In this document: positions 62,767 to 64,000 of the stretch, piece by piece
How positions within the stretch are numbered: the first letter of the stretch is position 1
Layout of the letters: every line of letters begins with the position of its first letter
NCBI GenBank assembly: GCA_016710365.1
Contig: JADJVW010000061.1
Coordinates: 1-64,000, forward strand
DNA length: 64,000 bases
Reading direction: 5' to 3'
Source: Candidatus Caldilinea saccharophila
GTDB taxonomy: Bacteria; Chloroflexota; Anaerolineae; Caldilineales; Caldilineaceae
Notes under the pieces: model-generated
Databases searched by the model: none
What the model saw: only the letters and a program-made list of their open reading frames with translations
Told to the model about the DNA's origin: nothing
Position numbers and translations under genes: made by a program

Positions 62767-63827
62767 AAAGGCTCCTTTTCATGCCGGCGCTGGCCGGGCG
62801 TCACTCTGGCCGGCGGCCTGGCGCGCTTGGCGCCCAGCGACCGACATTCCTCCTCGCTGATCCAGGCCGCTTGAAAACGCATCGCTTCCCCTTTTGTCAC
62901 CAGCAGAAAGTCGCCGCGTCCCGCCAACTTCTCGGCGCCACTGTCGGTGATGCCGGTGGCGTGGCGCGCTTCGTCGCGACTTGCCACCGCCCCGACCAAC
63001 CTCACTGGAAAATTCGCTTTCATGGCGCTGCCGATCACATTGGCGGTGGGCTTCTGGGTGCAGGCAAGAATATGAATGCCTGCCTGCCGGCCGCGTTGCG
63101 CCAATCGCACAATCGCGCCTTCCACAGCTTTGCCGCCTGTCTGCAACAGATCGGCCAGTTCGTCGATCGCCACCACGATCACGGGCGTGCTGACGCTTTC
63201 GCCATCGCGCCGCTCCATTTCGCGCACGAGCATGCGCAGGTGCAGCGTAGTCGCCTGTATCTCCGTCAGCAGGCCGCCTTCGACATGGGGCAAGTGGGCA
63301 AGCGGGGCAAATCCACGACCTTTGGGGTCGATGAGCACCAGACGCAGCGCCTGGGCGTCGTTGTTGAGCGCCAGCGATGCCAGCATGGCGCGCGCTAATG
63401 CGCTTTTGCCACTGCCTGTTGTTCCTACGATGAGAATATGCACGACATCCGGCGCGGGCAGGCGCAGCAGCAACGGCTGTCCGGCCTCCTCCAGCCCCAG
63501 GATCGCGGCATGGGGAGGCACTGCGTCCAACGAGGCGGCGAGTTGGAGCAGGCGCACCGGTTCTTCAAGGTTGCGGGGCACCTCGACATGCACAAAGGCG
63601 CCACTGCGTGCGACGCGCACCGAAGCGCAGCCCAATCCAAGCGCGATTTCCTCCGCCAGCGCGATCAGGCGATTGACGCGCACGCGCGGGTCAGGCTGCA
63701 CGCGAAACTGAATAAAGCGCGGTGTGACTACCCCACCCAACACAATTCCGCTTGCTTTATGCCGCGCTAAAACTCCTTCGATCTGGTCAGCGCTAGGCTC
63801 CAACCAGGCACGATCGGGTTTCATCAT
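62763..63827 (-). CDS. Small FtsK/SpoIIIE-like DNA translocase ATPase
   Basis: This 354-residue protein has an FtsK alpha-like N-terminal domain (VTPRFIQFRVQPDPRVRVNR, LAEEIALGLGCASVRVARSG) and the RecA-like motor with Walker A GTTGSGKS (residues 135-142) and Walker B VVAIDE (near 218-223). It lacks the N-terminal membrane domain and the C-terminal gamma domain, so it is a soluble short form. The two-helix membrane gene overlaps its end. The promoter carries a LexA-type site. The start is ATG 63827; an earlier start at 63875 overlaps the promoter. It may move DNA during damage response or transfer. Confidence 0.8.
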   Translation of the reverse strand: MMKPDRAWLEPSADQIEGVLARHKASGIVLGGVVTPRFIQFRVQPDPRVRVNRLIALAEEIALGLGCASVRVARSGAFVHVEVPRNLEEPVRLLQLAASLDAVPPHAAILGLEEAGQPLLLRLPAPDVVHILIVGTTGSGKSALARAMLASLALNNDAQALRLVLIDPKGRGFAPLAHLPHVEGGLLTEIQATTLHLRMLVREMERRDGESVSTPVIVVAIDELADLLQTGGKAVEGAIVRLAQRGRQAGIHILACTQKPTANVIGSAMKANFPVRLVGAVASRDEARHATGITDSGAEKLAGRGDFLLVTKGEAMRFQAAWISEEECRSLGAKRARPPARVTPGQRRHEKEPL

Positions 63828-63846
63828 TTCTACCGTCCGTGCCTTG

Positions 63847-63875
63847 ATTGTATAGAACAAATGTTCCATTGTCAA
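63847..63875 (-). promoter_or_regulatory. Consensus promoter of the FtsK-like gene
   Basis: On the minus strand TTGACA (63875-63870) and TACAAT (63852-63847) are separated by 17 bases, matching the sigma-70 consensus in 11 of 12 positions. The gene start at 63827 follows after about 19 bases. Confidence 0.85.
63855..63866 (-). promoter_or_regulatory. LexA/DinR-type SOS box between -35 and -10
   Basis: GAACAAATGTTC on the plus strand is a perfect palindromic GAAC-N4-GTTC. It fits the Bacillus-type consensus GAACRNRYGTTC at all fixed positions. It lies inside the 17-base spacer of the promoter, the place where LexA binding would block RNA polymerase. The gene for LexA is not in the window. Confidence 0.75.
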
Positions 63876-63916
63876 GGTAGCAGGATATTTTGGATATGTT
63901 GGAGGGCGCCAGCAGG

Positions 63917-64000
63917 ATGGAAAAAGCGCCTCGTGCTATTTTTCCGGGATCTGCTTCAACTGAGTTGGTCGAGAAAACAGGTCAGGTGCGCGGCTACGAC
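63917..64000 (+). CDS. 5' end of a divergent gene, partial
   Basis: From ATG 63917 a frame of 28 codons stays open to the window edge (starting EKAPRAIFPGSASTELVEKT). GGAGGG lies about 11 bases upstream. It diverges from the FtsK-like gene and shares its regulatory region, so it might also be under LexA control. The protein was not recognised. Confidence 0.4.
   Translation, partial: MEKAPRAIFPGSASTELVEKTGQVRGYD

Overview
The window is GC-rich (about 60%), densely coded DNA from a free-living heterotrophic bacterium. The gene styles point to Chloroflexota, probably a Caldilinea/Anaerolineae-type lineage. Reasons are the Bacillus-type PurF with Fe-S cysteines, secreted proteins with TPT-rich linkers, a TPR/TolB-propeller protein, CbiR next to CobU, a stand-alone gyrase C-terminal propeller, and intergenic regions packed with palindromic repeats. 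This placement is inference; no rRNA or tRNA gene was seen.

Layout: 0-6.3 kb holds two sets of oligopeptide ABC permeases and their binding protein, followed by tryptophanase. 8.0-17 kb is purine and one-carbon metabolism (purE, purK, purF, then an enoyl-CoA hydratase/isomerase, an SDR and glyA). A UPF0175/DUF3368 toxin-antitoxin pair is wedged between purE and purK. 17-25 kb carries pyruvate kinase, a ParB-like protein, an orphan GyrA-type propeller, a membrane lytic transglycosylase and small envelope proteins. 25.6-28.7 kb is one large metallo-beta-lactamase/beta-CASP nuclease gene with a repeat-rich tail and a ParB-like end. 30-40 kb holds a MoaD-like protein, an acetamidase, pdxT-pdxS, a DUF1537 kinase, cbiR-cobU, a metal ABC importer and dcd. 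A 76-bp tandem hairpin array lies between dcd and a formyltransferase. 41.7-44.9 kb is a GlpA-like/FAD oxidoreductase/DUF1667 operon. 47.4-54.3 kb is a methionine-cycle and nucleoside-salvage island (mtnA, LOG, PfkB kinase, GNAT, ahcY, metK), headed by a structured leader RNA with a terminator and a competing antiterminator. The end carries a toxin-antitoxin pair, an HD hydrolase, an ABC exporter, a Na+/H+ antiporter and an SOS-type promoter driving a small FtsK-like ATPase.

Two window-wide themes stand out. First, at least eight families of palindromic repeats fill intergenic gaps. Four genes (a glycosyltransferase, a GNAT, the beta-CASP nuclease and the DUF1537 kinase) carry in-frame repeat-derived segments, much like the Rickettsia palindromic elements. 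Second, many genes, including the essential metK and ahcY, are broken by one- or two-base frameshifts. The mix of gains and losses in housekeeping genes fits sequence error better than true gene decay.

The most promising points for follow-up are the mtnA leader (candidate riboswitch), the coding palindromic elements, the nuclease with four repeated modules plus a ParB-like end, and the LexA-box-controlled FtsK-like gene.
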